Part shown: piece by piece, positions 15,369-24,513 of the stretch
Layout: each line of letters starts with the position of its first letter
Position numbering within the stretch: position 1 is the first letter of the stretch
NCBI GenBank assembly: GCA_020025775.1
Contig: JAHHRN010000003.1
Location: 171,297-235,296 of the forward strand
From: Acutalibacter sp.
GTDB lineage: Bacteria; Bacillota; Clostridia; Oscillospirales; Acutalibacteraceae
Direction of reading: 5' to 3'
Length of the DNA stretch: 64,000 nucleotides
Made by a program: the position numbers and the translations under genes
The notes under the pieces: generated by a model
What the model was told of the DNA's origin: nothing
Databases searched by the model: none
The model's input: the letters and a program-made list of their open reading frames with translations, nothing else

Positions 15369-16520
15369 CTATAGCCCGAGTTCTTTGATTAAATATCCCA
15401 TTATATCCTCTGTATTTTTGGATTCATAGGAAATCCGCAATTCAGCCCGAGCATTCTTTCCGTGACCGGATTTTAATAAATCTATCCACCGTTTTATTTG
15501 ATAAATCGGCATCAGCCATTTCTTTTTTTGTAAAATAGGATATCGAAATTTCAAGGTATCATATGGTTGAAAAATTCTGCTCCAAATGTAAGCGCATCGA
15601 CCTTTTTTTACTTTTCTTGCTTTCACTATATTATCGAGTGTTCCGTAAGTACCGCCCGAAAAAATATAATCGCCTAAAAGTTTTGTTGTTTGATTCGGTT
15701 GTTGCTGAGAAAACCATACTTCGGCTAATTGAGAAATGCCTTGTTCAAATTTAAATAAGCCGCATTGTTTTAACAGCTTTTCACGGTTTTCTCTGTCAAA
15801 AGAAACTTTATGGTTTAAAATCCATGTATCCATAATCACTTTGACACCGCAACCGCCGTTATAAAAATGCTTTGCAGCATGAACCACATGATACAAATAA
15901 AAAACATCATCTGGCATCCTCTTTTTGTAATTTGAATCCGCAGAAGGCTCCACCAAATTCCAAATATTTTCTAAAACTTGGTTGGCTTTTTCAAAACGAG
16001 TTTGTTCAATTAGTAAGAAATGAACTTCAACATGAACACCTCTGGGAGAGGTAGCCGACACATCATGGCTGCTACGTTCCCCAATCTGATATTTGTTTTT
16101 TTTCAATTCTTCTAGAATTTTGTCTAAATCTTGTTCATGAACCAAAACATCTATATCGCAACTCGTCCTCATCCAGGGAATAGGATACAAATTACGAATA
16201 ACAGCTCCTTTTAACGGCAAATATTCCACCTTTAAATTTTCCAATAAGGAAAATAAAACCGTTTGTTCCTGAGCTAAAAGCTGGTATCTGTAAACCGCGA
16301 GCCTAGCTTTATTTTGGAAATGAGCAAAAAGTTCATTTTCTTTTTCACATACACAAGATTTATACAACGCTTCCGCAACAATATGTGCCATATCATGAGA
16401 ATCTGAAAGCTTGTATAACTTTACAAGTGTTTCGTTGGATATTTCATTTTCCGCTTCGTATTTCTCGCCGCAAAGTTCTGAGCGAATCGCAGAAATAAAA
16501 AGACTTTCTACTTTTTGCAT
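15369..16520 (-). CDS. Nucleotidyltransferase-fold protein (PF14907 type)
   Basis: A 383-aa cytosolic protein with a nucleotidyltransferase-like core: YLPLKGAVIRNLYP and WMRTSCDIDVLVHEQDLDKI near residues 100-135 (the D-x-D metal pair), then VHVEVHFLL near residue 165. This is the pattern of the uncharacterised nucleotidyltransferase family often found in polysaccharide loci. Its substrate is unknown. It has its own AAAGGAAG site and sits between wecB and capE in the operon. Confidence 0.72.
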   Translation of the reverse strand: MQKVESLFISAIRSELCGEKYEAENEISNETLVKLYKLSDSHDMAHIVAEALYKSCVCEKENELFAHFQNKARLAVYRYQLLAQEQTVLFSLLENLKVEYLPLKGAVIRNLYPIPWMRTSCDIDVLVHEQDLDKILEELKKNKYQIGERSSHDVSATSPRGVHVEVHFLLIEQTRFEKANQVLENIWNLVEPSADSNYKKRMPDDVFYLYHVVHAAKHFYNGGCGVKVIMDTWILNHKVSFDRENREKLLKQCGLFKFEQGISQLAEVWFSQQQPNQTTKLLGDYIFSGGTYGTLDNIVKARKVKKGRCAYIWSRIFQPYDTLKFRYPILQKKKWLMPIYQIKRWIDLLKSGHGKNARAELRISYESKNTEDIMGYLIKELGL

Positions 16521-16541
16521 ACAAGCTTCCTTTCTATGGAT

Positions 16542-17639
16542 TCAGAATTGTTTTTCTAATATGTCCGCGATTCTTTCGCAAGCATGACCATCGCCATACG
16601 GGTTGTTTGCTTTCGCCATTCGATTATAAGCGTCTTTATCTTCCAGCAACGCCTTAAAGTTTTGATAAATCGTTTCTTCTTCAGTACCAACTAACTTAAG
16701 TGTACCAGCAACAACGCCTTCCGGTCGCTCAGTTGTATCACGCATAACTAAAACTGGTTTTCCAAGAGAAGGTGCTTCCTCTTGAATACCGCCGGAATCT
16801 GTCAGAATAAGATAGGAACGAGCCATCATATTATGGCAATCAAACACTTCCACAGGATCAATAATATGGATTCTGTCTAAATCTCCGAGTTCTTCCTGTG
16901 CCGCTTGACGAACCACCGGGTTCATATGAATGGGATATAAAGCCTTTACATCCGGATGTTCTTCCATTACTCTTCGGATAGCCCTAAACATATGATGCAT
17001 GGGTTCGCCTAGATTTTCACGGCGATGCGCGGTAATAAAAATCAGTCTGGAATCCTTTGCCCACTCCAGTTCCGGATGTGTATAGTCTTCTTGCACTGTT
17101 GTTTTTAAAGCATCGATAACGGTATTACCTGTTACCCAAATCTTATCGGCATCTCTGCCCTCTTGCAGCAAATTATCTTTTGCCTTCTCTGTAGGTGCAA
17201 AGTTAAATTGAGAAATAACAGAAACAGCCTGTCTGTTAAATTCTTCCGGATAGGGGCTGTAGATATTATGGGTTCTGAGCCCTGCTTCCACATGTCCTAC
17301 AGGAATTTGCAAATAGAAACAAGCGAGCGCTGTAACAAATGTGGTAGAAGTATCTCCGTGTACTAAGCAAACATCCGGTTTGACCTCTTGCAGCACATCT
17401 TTTATTCTATTTAGAATATTCGTTGTAATATCAAACAGTGTTTGTTTATCTTTCATAATAGATAAATCATAATCTGGAACAACGTGGAATGTTTCTAAAA
17501 CCTGGTCTAACATTTGACGATGCTGACCGGTTACACAAACGACTGTTTTAATATTTTTTCTTGTTTTTAACTCATTCACAAGCGGACACATTTTAATAGC
17601 TTCCGGTCTTGTTCCGAAAACAAGCATTACAGTTTTCAT
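16542..17639 (-). CDS. wecB: UDP-N-acetylglucosamine 2-epimerase (non-hydrolysing)
   Basis: Interconverts UDP-GlcNAc and UDP-ManNAc. Canonical WecB/MnaA motifs: VFGTRPEAIKMCPLV (6-20), VHGDTSTTF, GHVEAGLRTHNIYSPYPEEFNRQ near residue 125, ITAHRRENLG, and LTDSGGIQEEAP near residue 285. The 365-aa length is normal. Its product is the substrate for the adjacent wecC, 22 bases upstream. This is the second 2-epimerase of the locus and is clearly distinct from capG. Confidence 0.93.
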   Translation of the reverse strand: MKTVMLVFGTRPEAIKMCPLVNELKTRKNIKTVVCVTGQHRQMLDQVLETFHVVPDYDLSIMKDKQTLFDITTNILNRIKDVLQEVKPDVCLVHGDTSTTFVTALACFYLQIPVGHVEAGLRTHNIYSPYPEEFNRQAVSVISQFNFAPTEKAKDNLLQEGRDADKIWVTGNTVIDALKTTVQEDYTHPELEWAKDSRLIFITAHRRENLGEPMHHMFRAIRRVMEEHPDVKALYPIHMNPVVRQAAQEELGDLDRIHIIDPVEVFDCHNMMARSYLILTDSGGIQEEAPSLGKPVLVMRDTTERPEGVVAGTLKLVGTEEETIYQNFKALLEDKDAYNRMAKANNPYGDGHACERIADILEKQF

Positions 17640-17661
17640 TTGTTTCTTTTCCCCCTATAAA

Positions 17662-18885
17662 TTACAGACGATAAGTCCCCTCTAAATCGCAGATTTTTCT
17701 GGTATCTAAAACGATTTTTCCTTTCAGCTTATCCATATTTTCTTTAATTTCATTATGGCCGACTAAAAGTACAACAAAATCTACGGCATTTAAGAACTCG
17801 TCTAAGTCATGCATTTGGTTCGGCACGACATCTTTTTTGATATACGGATCATAGACTTTTACACTGTTTCCACAAAGGTGTCTTTCCATAGAAGCCAGCA
17901 TTTGAAGCGTGGGCGATTCTCTCATATCGTCAACATTTTCTTTATAGGTAAGTCCATAGAAACCAACACGGCTCACATCTGTCATGTTATTTTCTTTCAT
18001 AATATTCGCAATACGCTCTAAAACGAAATCGGGCATAGAATCATTTATTTTTCTTGCAGCCAAAATAATGTTGGCAAGACCCGGATAATCACCTACTAAG
18101 AACCACGGATCAACAGAAATACAATGACCACCGACACCGGGACCAGGGGTTAAAATATTTACGCGCGGGTGTTTGTTTGCAATACGGATGATTTCATAAA
18201 CGTCCATATTATCCGAGCGGCAGATTTTGGCAAGTTCGTTTGCAAAGGCAATATTGATATCGCGGAAGGTGTTTTCAACAACCTTTGTCATTTCGGCAGT
18301 TTTAATATCGGTAACCACAATCTCCCCTTGGCAGAAAGAAGCATAAAGATTTTTGATCTTTTCGCCGATTGCTTTATCATCTGCACCGATTGTACGATTG
18401 TTATGTAATAATTCATAAACCATATTGCCAGGAATAATTCTTTCCGGTGCATGAACTAAGTTAATGTCCTTGCCGATCACAAAGCCGTTTTCTTCGATAA
18501 CAGGACGAACAAATTTGTCAATGGTGCCGGGAGAAACAGTGGATTCAATGACAACAGTTGCACCCTTCGGGCAAACCTTCATAACATCCTTTACCGCGGC
18601 ATTAACATAGCATGCATCAATCTTTTTGCTGTCCTTATCATACGGTGTAGGAACAGAAACAATATAGGTATCTGTAACTTGATACTCTGTTGTAAATTTA
18701 ATTCCCGCATTTACAGCATTTTGAAAAAGTTCGTCCAAACCTTTTTCTTCGAAAGTAGTTTTACCAGCGTTCAATGTTGCAACAAGTTCCTTGTTGTAAT
18801 CTGTGCCAACTACTTCTACCCCGTGTGAGGCCATCATAAGAGCTGTGGGAAGTCCTATGTAGCCAAGACCAATAACATTAATCAT
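17662..18885 (-). CDS. wecC: UDP-N-acetyl-D-mannosamine dehydrogenase
   Basis: Oxidises UDP-ManNAc twice to UDP-ManNAcA with NAD. N-terminal Rossmann motif INVIGLGYIGLPTALMMA, VESTVSPGT, HAPERIIPGNM, VENTFRDINIAFANELAKI and the catalytic cysteine in GPGVGGHCISVDPWFL near residue 250; APERI and GHCISVDPWF are diagnostic for WecC over other UDP-hexose dehydrogenases. AAAGGTG precedes the ATG. It lies two bases after the flippase stop. Confidence 0.92.
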   Translation of the reverse strand: MINVIGLGYIGLPTALMMASHGVEVVGTDYNKELVATLNAGKTTFEEKGLDELFQNAVNAGIKFTTEYQVTDTYIVSVPTPYDKDSKKIDACYVNAAVKDVMKVCPKGATVVIESTVSPGTIDKFVRPVIEENGFVIGKDINLVHAPERIIPGNMVYELLHNNRTIGADDKAIGEKIKNLYASFCQGEIVVTDIKTAEMTKVVENTFRDINIAFANELAKICRSDNMDVYEIIRIANKHPRVNILTPGPGVGGHCISVDPWFLVGDYPGLANIILAARKINDSMPDFVLERIANIMKENNMTDVSRVGFYGLTYKENVDDMRESPTLQMLASMERHLCGNSVKVYDPYIKKDVVPNQMHDLDEFLNAVDFVVLLVGHNEIKENMDKLKGKIVLDTRKICDLEGTYRL

Positions 18886-18887
18886 GA

Positions 18888-20153
18888 TTATTCACCTTTC
18901 TTTTTTGAATTATGCCAAACTAAAACAATTAATATTGCATAAACAACAGATTTAAATATAGAAATATATCCTAAAAATGTTTCTACGGTTTTTTGAGTTG
19001 CAAGCGTACAAACAAGAGCCAAAATAGAAGTTATAACTAATAATATTTGAATTAAAAGTTCTTGGTTTTGTTTATTGGATACGATTAAAGCAGGAGATAA
19101 AGCCGTTCCTATAAATCTCAGCATATAATACGGTAATAAAATTCTGATATAGTCTCCTGCGACTCCCCACCCTTCTCCAAAGAAGAAGGAACACGCCCAA
19201 GGGGATAAAACATACAAAACGATTCCCATAGGAATAGCCAAAGCTATTAAAAATAAAGTTGTCTTTTTAAAAGAAGATTTATATCCGCCTGTTTTCTCGT
19301 TTTCCTTAGCCGCTTCTTGAAAAAAAACTTTCGATACGTTTCCACTAATTAATGATAGAGGTATCCCCAACACTCTGGTAGAAATCGAATAAAAGCCAAC
19401 AGTTTCCATTGAAAAAATCATTTCAATAAAAATTGTAATGGAAGAATAGGAAAAGCTGTTTGCTAACATAGCCGGGGTCGAATAGAGAGGCATATTTTTA
19501 TGTTTTAATGCAACATGTTTCATATCCTGATTTGAAACATGTTTAATTTCATCTTTATGCCTTTTTAATGTAACCGATTGTTTTTTCAGACCTAAAAATT
19601 GTCCAAGTGTATATGGCAAGATTAAGCCAAATAGCCCCAAATGACAAAATCCTAAAAACACACTACCAATATTTTGACATGCAGAACGTATTACACTAAC
19701 AGATGTCATTATTTTATATTCATTGGTTCTATTATTATAAGAATTTAATATATTAATTAAAACATCTGCTAATAATATTAATAAGAAAAAGATTAAAGAA
19801 TATTTATATGCACTATATTCTTTTTTTACAACAAAAAAATAAATAGAAAATCCTATTGTTGCTATAATACTAACCGTTATACCAATCAAGAAAGATAATT
19901 TAACAAGAGCCCATACATTTTTTTCTTCTTTTTCAGAAACAATAGACATATCGTATCTTAAATTTAAAATGGGTAAAAAAATACTTACAACAGAAATTAT
20001 ATAAGTATACAAACCGATTTCTGACGGCTCATACAATCTAGTCAAAAACGGGGAAGCAAGAACAGCTAAAACTTGTGCTATAACCGAACCTGTTGCAAGA
20101 ACTAAGATATTGCTAAAAAATTTATTATTTTTCAAGCGTTTCAAAAAGCTCAT
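18888..20153 (-). CDS. Wzx-type polysaccharide flippase
   Basis: A 421-aa integral membrane protein of the MATE/Wzx superfamily (about 12 hydrophobic segments). The N-terminal ILVLATGSVIAQVLAVLASPFLTRLYEPSEIG block is a typical Wzx start: a first helix followed by the F-L-T-R-L-Y-x-P-x-E-x-G loop. It should flip undecaprenyl-linked repeat units outward. The start is set at the ATG at 20153, because AAAGGGG lies six bases upstream and one base separates it from the preceding stop. The A+T content is visibly higher than in the flanking sugar-nucleotide genes. Confidence 0.85.
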   Translation of the reverse strand: MSFLKRLKNNKFFSNILVLATGSVIAQVLAVLASPFLTRLYEPSEIGLYTYIISVVSIFLPILNLRYDMSIVSEKEEKNVWALVKLSFLIGITVSIIATIGFSIYFFVVKKEYSAYKYSLIFFLLILLADVLINILNSYNNRTNEYKIMTSVSVIRSACQNIGSVFLGFCHLGLFGLILPYTLGQFLGLKKQSVTLKRHKDEIKHVSNQDMKHVALKHKNMPLYSTPAMLANSFSYSSITIFIEMIFSMETVGFYSISTRVLGIPLSLISGNVSKVFFQEAAKENEKTGGYKSSFKKTTLFLIALAIPMGIVLYVLSPWACSFFFGEGWGVAGDYIRILLPYYMLRFIGTALSPALIVSNKQNQELLIQILLVITSILALVCTLATQKTVETFLGYISIFKSVVYAILIVLVWHNSKKKGE

Positions 20154-20154
20154 G

Positions 20155-20742
20155 TCATTCCCCTTTTTGTTCGTCAAATTTAGAAGGATCTAAATATTTA
20201 ATAATATGTGCAGGAACTCCACCAACTACACAAAATCCCTCTGGAAAACTTTTGGTAACAACAGCTCCTGCAGCAACAATAGTAGATTTTCCCAGTTGTA
20301 CCCCTGGTAGAATCACAGCGTTCATTCCAATCCAACAATTATCCCCTAAAATTATTGACTTACCTTCCTCATGTTTTTTTAAATTATAAACATTATGATT
20401 TGCTGTAATAAGACCAACATTAGGAGCAACATAGCAATTTTTGCCAATATGAATTTCTGCATTATGACCTTGCCAATAGCAACCGGGCGTTTGAAAAATG
20501 TTTATATTATCTACGTCAAATTTTATATTATTAGGATTGGATACAATGGTTTGATTGTTTACAGGCCACGGTACTTTTTTATTGGGTCCAAAAAGTCTTC
20601 CCTTTAATCCTTTATAAGCCCAATACCATCCCATTCTTTTTTCATCAAAGTAATATCCTTTAAGGTATTTTTTATCATAAAATATGCAAAAGAAAAAATA
20701 TAATATTTTTTTGACAAATTTACTATATAAAAATTTTTTCAT
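20155..20742 (-). CDS. Hexapeptide-repeat acetyltransferase
   Basis: A 195-aa protein whose C-terminal two thirds is a left-handed beta-helix: HIGKNCYVAPNVGLITANHNVYNL, IILGDNCWIGMNAVILPGVQLG and STIVAAGAVVTKSFPEG, ending VVGGVPAHIIKYL, the hallmark of the CysE/LacA/NodL acyltransferase family. The N terminus has a basic, hydrophobic stretch. It probably O-acetylates a sugar of the repeat unit. AT-rich. It lies between wzy and wzx. Confidence 0.82.
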   Translation of the reverse strand: MKKFLYSKFVKKILYFFFCIFYDKKYLKGYYFDEKRMGWYWAYKGLKGRLFGPNKKVPWPVNNQTIVSNPNNIKFDVDNINIFQTPGCYWQGHNAEIHIGKNCYVAPNVGLITANHNVYNLKKHEEGKSIILGDNCWIGMNAVILPGVQLGKSTIVAAGAVVTKSFPEGFCVVGGVPAHIIKYLDPSKFDEQKGE

Positions 20743-20777
20743 GACTTCATTCCCAATATAATTTTGTTTAATGAATT

Positions 20778-22190
20778 CTATCTATTGATTCTTAAAAAAC
20801 GAGCTGCAAGAATCACAATATAAGCCGTAAACAACATGATAGAGCTTGCACTGATTAGCGCGGGAGTGTTAATTATCAGGCTGAAAACAAAGCGCATCAT
20901 CACGTATGCCCACAAATAAATTTCTTCATAATTTTTACGTGTCTTCAGCATTTTTTCACAAAACAATGCACAAGCAATGTTTAAAACCATTGTACACCAG
21001 CAAAAAAGTATTCCACCATAAATATAGCCATAGCCAACAGATGAAAGTAAATGTCCGGAGTCTTGTGCACCGTGATACAAATAATTATTAAACATTACTG
21101 ATGTAGTTACACCGCTATTTTTAAATAAGAAACTAATAGGCACTGTGGATCTGCAAAAATCAAAAATAAGATTAAATAAATTCAAGTGTGAACTTTTGGC
21201 AAATCTAATAGCAAGCGCAACATTTTGCGGTCCTAAAAAATAGCTTTGTAAAGTTTGTGAGAAACCACCGATTGTGAATTCTGCATTATTCATTGCTTCC
21301 TCATATGAAGCATACGCAAAGGCGTTAAAAACTTTATAAATGCTCATAAAGATAATGACTATGCCTGCCGTACCACATACCCAAAACAGAATTTTTTTCT
21401 TTTTATATGGATAAGCTAATATCAAGACATAACAACAACAAAACGCTGTATAAATTTGGGCAGATCTTCTTTCACCGATAATTATACAAACATTGAGTAA
21501 AGCAACGATTATTGAGATATAGAAATATTTTTGTTTTTGTGTCAAATTATATCGTTTAACACAATAATTAGTCACTACTAAAAACGCTATCATTGTTGCT
21601 AACAAAAAAATTTGTCTAGCAATTACAGTACTCGTATCAACAATGTCACCTAATCGTTCTTCCGACCCCGCAGGAATCACTAAGAAATTAACAAGCCGCA
21701 CCCCACGACGTAAATTATATAGAAATATAAATACAGCCAGTATTCCAAAAAGGAAATATGCAAATGTACTACCACTTAGATGCAGTCGAGTTTTTTCTCT
21801 TATTTTTATTTTTTTTCTAGCCATAAACCATAAAAAAATAGAAGAAACTATAAATTCTAATGAAATTAAAACGGTTGCTAATCTCAAGTGAGACACGGAA
21901 ACACTTATACCATTATTTTCACAATTTTCTCCTGCTATCGCAATTATAGCTGGCATCAAACAAAAACGTATCCATTGGAATGCAAAAAAGACGGTTGCAG
22001 TTATTTTGTAATCTGTTTTTGTAATAAAATTTATGGACAATAAAAAAATAAACATATATATAATTGGCATAAATGCAACAGCTTCATAACCTGTTTTTAT
22101 ATTAGGTATATTTAAAAGGCCAATTATAAAAGATATAAATGAAGTCACAAGTACTGTTCCACTAATTAAATTCCAACTTCGCTTTGTCAT
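20778..22190 (-). CDS. Wzy-type oligosaccharide repeat-unit polymerase (predicted)
   Basis: A 470-aa protein with about 11-12 hydrophobic segments and a large central polar loop (residues about 280-400), the usual Wzy topology. Sequence motifs are weak, as always in this family; the GERRSAQIY and long outside loop with LLSSVGYGYIYGG are compatible with Wzy/OatA-like polymerases. The call rests on topology plus the presence of Wzx, glycosyltransferases and an initiating transferase in the same operon. GGAGAA precedes the ATG. AT-rich. Confidence 0.7.
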   Translation of the reverse strand: MTKRSWNLISGTVLVTSFISFIIGLLNIPNIKTGYEAVAFMPIIYMFIFLLSINFITKTDYKITATVFFAFQWIRFCLMPAIIAIAGENCENNGISVSVSHLRLATVLISLEFIVSSIFLWFMARKKIKIREKTRLHLSGSTFAYFLFGILAVFIFLYNLRRGVRLVNFLVIPAGSEERLGDIVDTSTVIARQIFLLATMIAFLVVTNYCVKRYNLTQKQKYFYISIIVALLNVCIIIGERRSAQIYTAFCCCYVLILAYPYKKKKILFWVCGTAGIVIIFMSIYKVFNAFAYASYEEAMNNAEFTIGGFSQTLQSYFLGPQNVALAIRFAKSSHLNLFNLIFDFCRSTVPISFLFKNSGVTTSVMFNNYLYHGAQDSGHLLSSVGYGYIYGGILFCWCTMVLNIACALFCEKMLKTRKNYEEIYLWAYVMMRFVFSLIINTPALISASSIMLFTAYIVILAARFLRINR

Positions 22191-22191
22191 T

Positions 22192-23271
22192 TTAGTTCTC
22201 CATTACTTCGTCTTGTAAAACACTTTCAAATTTCTTATTATTTGCAAGTATATCTTTTAAAGCAATATCTGTTTTTATTTTAATCATATCGAAATCCAAG
22301 TTTCTATACCAACTGTACAATCTATCGTTTAAATCATCAGTTAATTCATCAACCACAAATCCGATTCCATATTGCTTTGTAATTTGTTCCATATAGGTTC
22401 CCGGTTCCACTAAAATAGGAACTTTACAATATACGGCATAATATAATTTAATTGAAAGTGCAAAATCAACTGATAAATTACCATGTCCATATAAATTATT
22501 TACAATGTCAATTTTATCAATATATTTGTAAGTATCTTCTACAGGGAAACTACCACCAAATACAGCATTTTTAATCTCATTTTCCTTAGCAAACTCTTCT
22601 AAAATTTCTGCGTGGGTTCCATAAAAATGTAATTCAAAGCGATCGTCATTTTTAAAAATCTGTAAAAGGCGTCTGTTTATTTCTAAGAAACGAACATTTC
22701 CAACAAAAGTTAATCTGATTTTTTCTTTTGGATCCCGTAATCCTTGTCGTACTGTACACTTTTTAAGTACTTCTTCGTTCAAACTATTCATATGAATATA
22801 ATCATATTGTGGTAAAAATTTTTCATATCCTGGTGACGAAAGAGTTGTAAATGCGGAATTTTCAATTGCTTTTTTAAAGATATTGTATATCGGTTTAAAT
22901 TTTTGATGGCAATAATCTCTAATATTTAAGCAATATTTTCCCTTCCAATGTTTTGCTAAATATGTGCCTAATAAAAATATAGCCACATCATTCCAAACTA
23001 TAATAAAATCATATTCATTTTCTTCTAAAATTCGTTTGGCAAAGCTAATAAACTTAAAATATTTAAGTCCTCTAATATATTTAGGCAGCTTTGGGTTTAC
23101 AATATTGGTATAAACGTATTTGTGTTTTGCTGGAAAGAACTCGTCCTCACCATACTTATCCATATAAATAATATCAAAATCTATTCCCCACGATTTTAAT
23201 TTCTCTGTATACAACGATATTAAAGACATATGTTTAATGTTTACCGCACTTAAAATACAAACCTTTTTCAT
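22192..23271 (-). CDS. GT-B fold glycosyltransferase
   Basis: A 359-aa cytosolic protein. The first half is a Rossmann-like acceptor domain (CILSAVNIKHMSLISLY at the N terminus), and the second half starts at LTFVGNVRFLEINRRLLQIF with GSFPVEDTYKYIDKIDIVNNLYG, then the donor-site-like LYYAVYCKVPILVEPG. That organisation is typical of family 4-like transferases, but the E-x7-E signature is degenerate, so the family is uncertain. Donor and acceptor sugars are unknown. It is coupled to wzy (1-base gap). Confidence 0.68.
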   Translation of the reverse strand: MKKVCILSAVNIKHMSLISLYTEKLKSWGIDFDIIYMDKYGEDEFFPAKHKYVYTNIVNPKLPKYIRGLKYFKFISFAKRILEENEYDFIIVWNDVAIFLLGTYLAKHWKGKYCLNIRDYCHQKFKPIYNIFKKAIENSAFTTLSSPGYEKFLPQYDYIHMNSLNEEVLKKCTVRQGLRDPKEKIRLTFVGNVRFLEINRRLLQIFKNDDRFELHFYGTHAEILEEFAKENEIKNAVFGGSFPVEDTYKYIDKIDIVNNLYGHGNLSVDFALSIKLYYAVYCKVPILVEPGTYMEQITKQYGIGFVVDELTDDLNDRLYSWYRNLDFDMIKIKTDIALKDILANNKKFESVLQDEVMEN

Positions 23272-23283
23272 ATTTTTCCTCTC

Positions 23284-24513
23284 TCACAAAATAACATCAC
23301 GAATGATTTTTTCATATTTCTCAGTACATTTTTTTCGGCTAACATACAAATCAATATATTCTCTAGCATTTTTCCCGTACTGCTCAACTTGTAACATATT
23401 AGCAGACAGTTCTAAAATATTACTCGTAAAACCAGATAAGTCCCCTGCTTCACTAAATAGGCCAACTTTATATTGATCTATCAGTTTTTCCATGTCTGTT
23501 TCCTTATCAAAACTTGCTAAAATAGGTGTTCCAGTTGCCATGATACTCCAAGTTTTACTAGGCATTGCACTACCACCGAAACCTTTTTTACACGGAACTA
23601 CACAAACATCGCCCATGCTATATACAAACGTAGCTTCTTCATAAGGCTGCATGGGATAAAAATGAATATTGTTTAATTTTAAATCCGTAGCTTGTTGTTT
23701 GTATTCATCTTCTTGTGCCCCATTGCCGAAAACATAAAATTGAATTTTTGAATTACTTTGCAGTTGATTCGCAGCTTCAACAATAATAGATATATTTTGA
23801 GCATTTCCGAGATTGCCGGCATATACGACATTAAAAGTATCTTTCGAAATATTAAACTTATCGAAGATAAAATTTTCTTTCTCGGCAATCGGTCTGAATA
23901 AGGCTTCATCCACCCAGTTTGATACTACTTCTATTTTTTCGGCTGGAACACCCTTGTCCAAAATATTCTGCTTCATATCATTGGATATCACAATAATTTT
24001 ATCGGCATTTTTGTATGTGAAATTTTCAATTTTCCTACCGATTTTGGCAATAATAGAATCTTCAGAAGTCATTCCCATGCTAATCATATCATCTGGAAAA
24101 ACATCTTGTAAATTAAATACAAAAGGTATTTTTTTAATTTTTTTGATTATTGCAGCCATCGCGCCTTGGGTAGGTGGAGTGCTGCAAACATATATTGCAT
24201 CTGCTGTGCATTTAAAGCTTTTTAATATGAAAAGAAAGTTCATATATATATATCGCAAAGCTCTTGATATAGGATTTTTCTTTTCCTTAGGTATGTTCAA
24301 ACGGTTTATTTCAAGATTGCCATCAAATTGTTTTTCATGTTTTTTGGATTTATAACTATTGCGTACTGCATCATCTACACCTCGTGTAGGCAGCGGGCAA
24401 AAGAGTTTGACATGAACACCATTCTTGGCTAAATCTTCATATAAACTAGTTGTCAAAAACATACCGGAAGCAACTTCAGGCACATAATATGCACTATATG
24501 TTAATAGATTCAT
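23284..24513 (-). CDS. Family 4 glycosyltransferase, WbuB-like (candidate L-FucNAc transferase)
   Basis: A GT-B retaining transferase of about 409 aa. Seen: YAPEV-like start (YSAYYVPEVASGMFLTT), FNLQDVFPDDMISMG near residue 130, VVYAGNLGNAQNISIIVEAA near residue 225, and the donor loop CKKGFGGSAMPSKTWSIMATGTPILAS near residue 310. This pattern matches the WbuB branch of GT4, some members of which transfer L-FucNAc; the UDP-L-FucNAc genes in the same operon make that donor plausible. The start at 24513 has GTGGGA eight bases upstream. It overlaps the end of the ATP-grasp gene by 20 bases. Confidence 0.78.
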   Translation of the reverse strand: MNLLTYSAYYVPEVASGMFLTTSLYEDLAKNGVHVKLFCPLPTRGVDDAVRNSYKSKKHEKQFDGNLEINRLNIPKEKKNPISRALRYIYMNFLFILKSFKCTADAIYVCSTPPTQGAMAAIIKKIKKIPFVFNLQDVFPDDMISMGMTSEDSIIAKIGRKIENFTYKNADKIIVISNDMKQNILDKGVPAEKIEVVSNWVDEALFRPIAEKENFIFDKFNISKDTFNVVYAGNLGNAQNISIIVEAANQLQSNSKIQFYVFGNGAQEDEYKQQATDLKLNNIHFYPMQPYEEATFVYSMGDVCVVPCKKGFGGSAMPSKTWSIMATGTPILASFDKETDMEKLIDQYKVGLFSEAGDLSGFTSNILELSANMLQVEQYGKNAREYIDLYVSRKKCTEKYEKIIRDVIL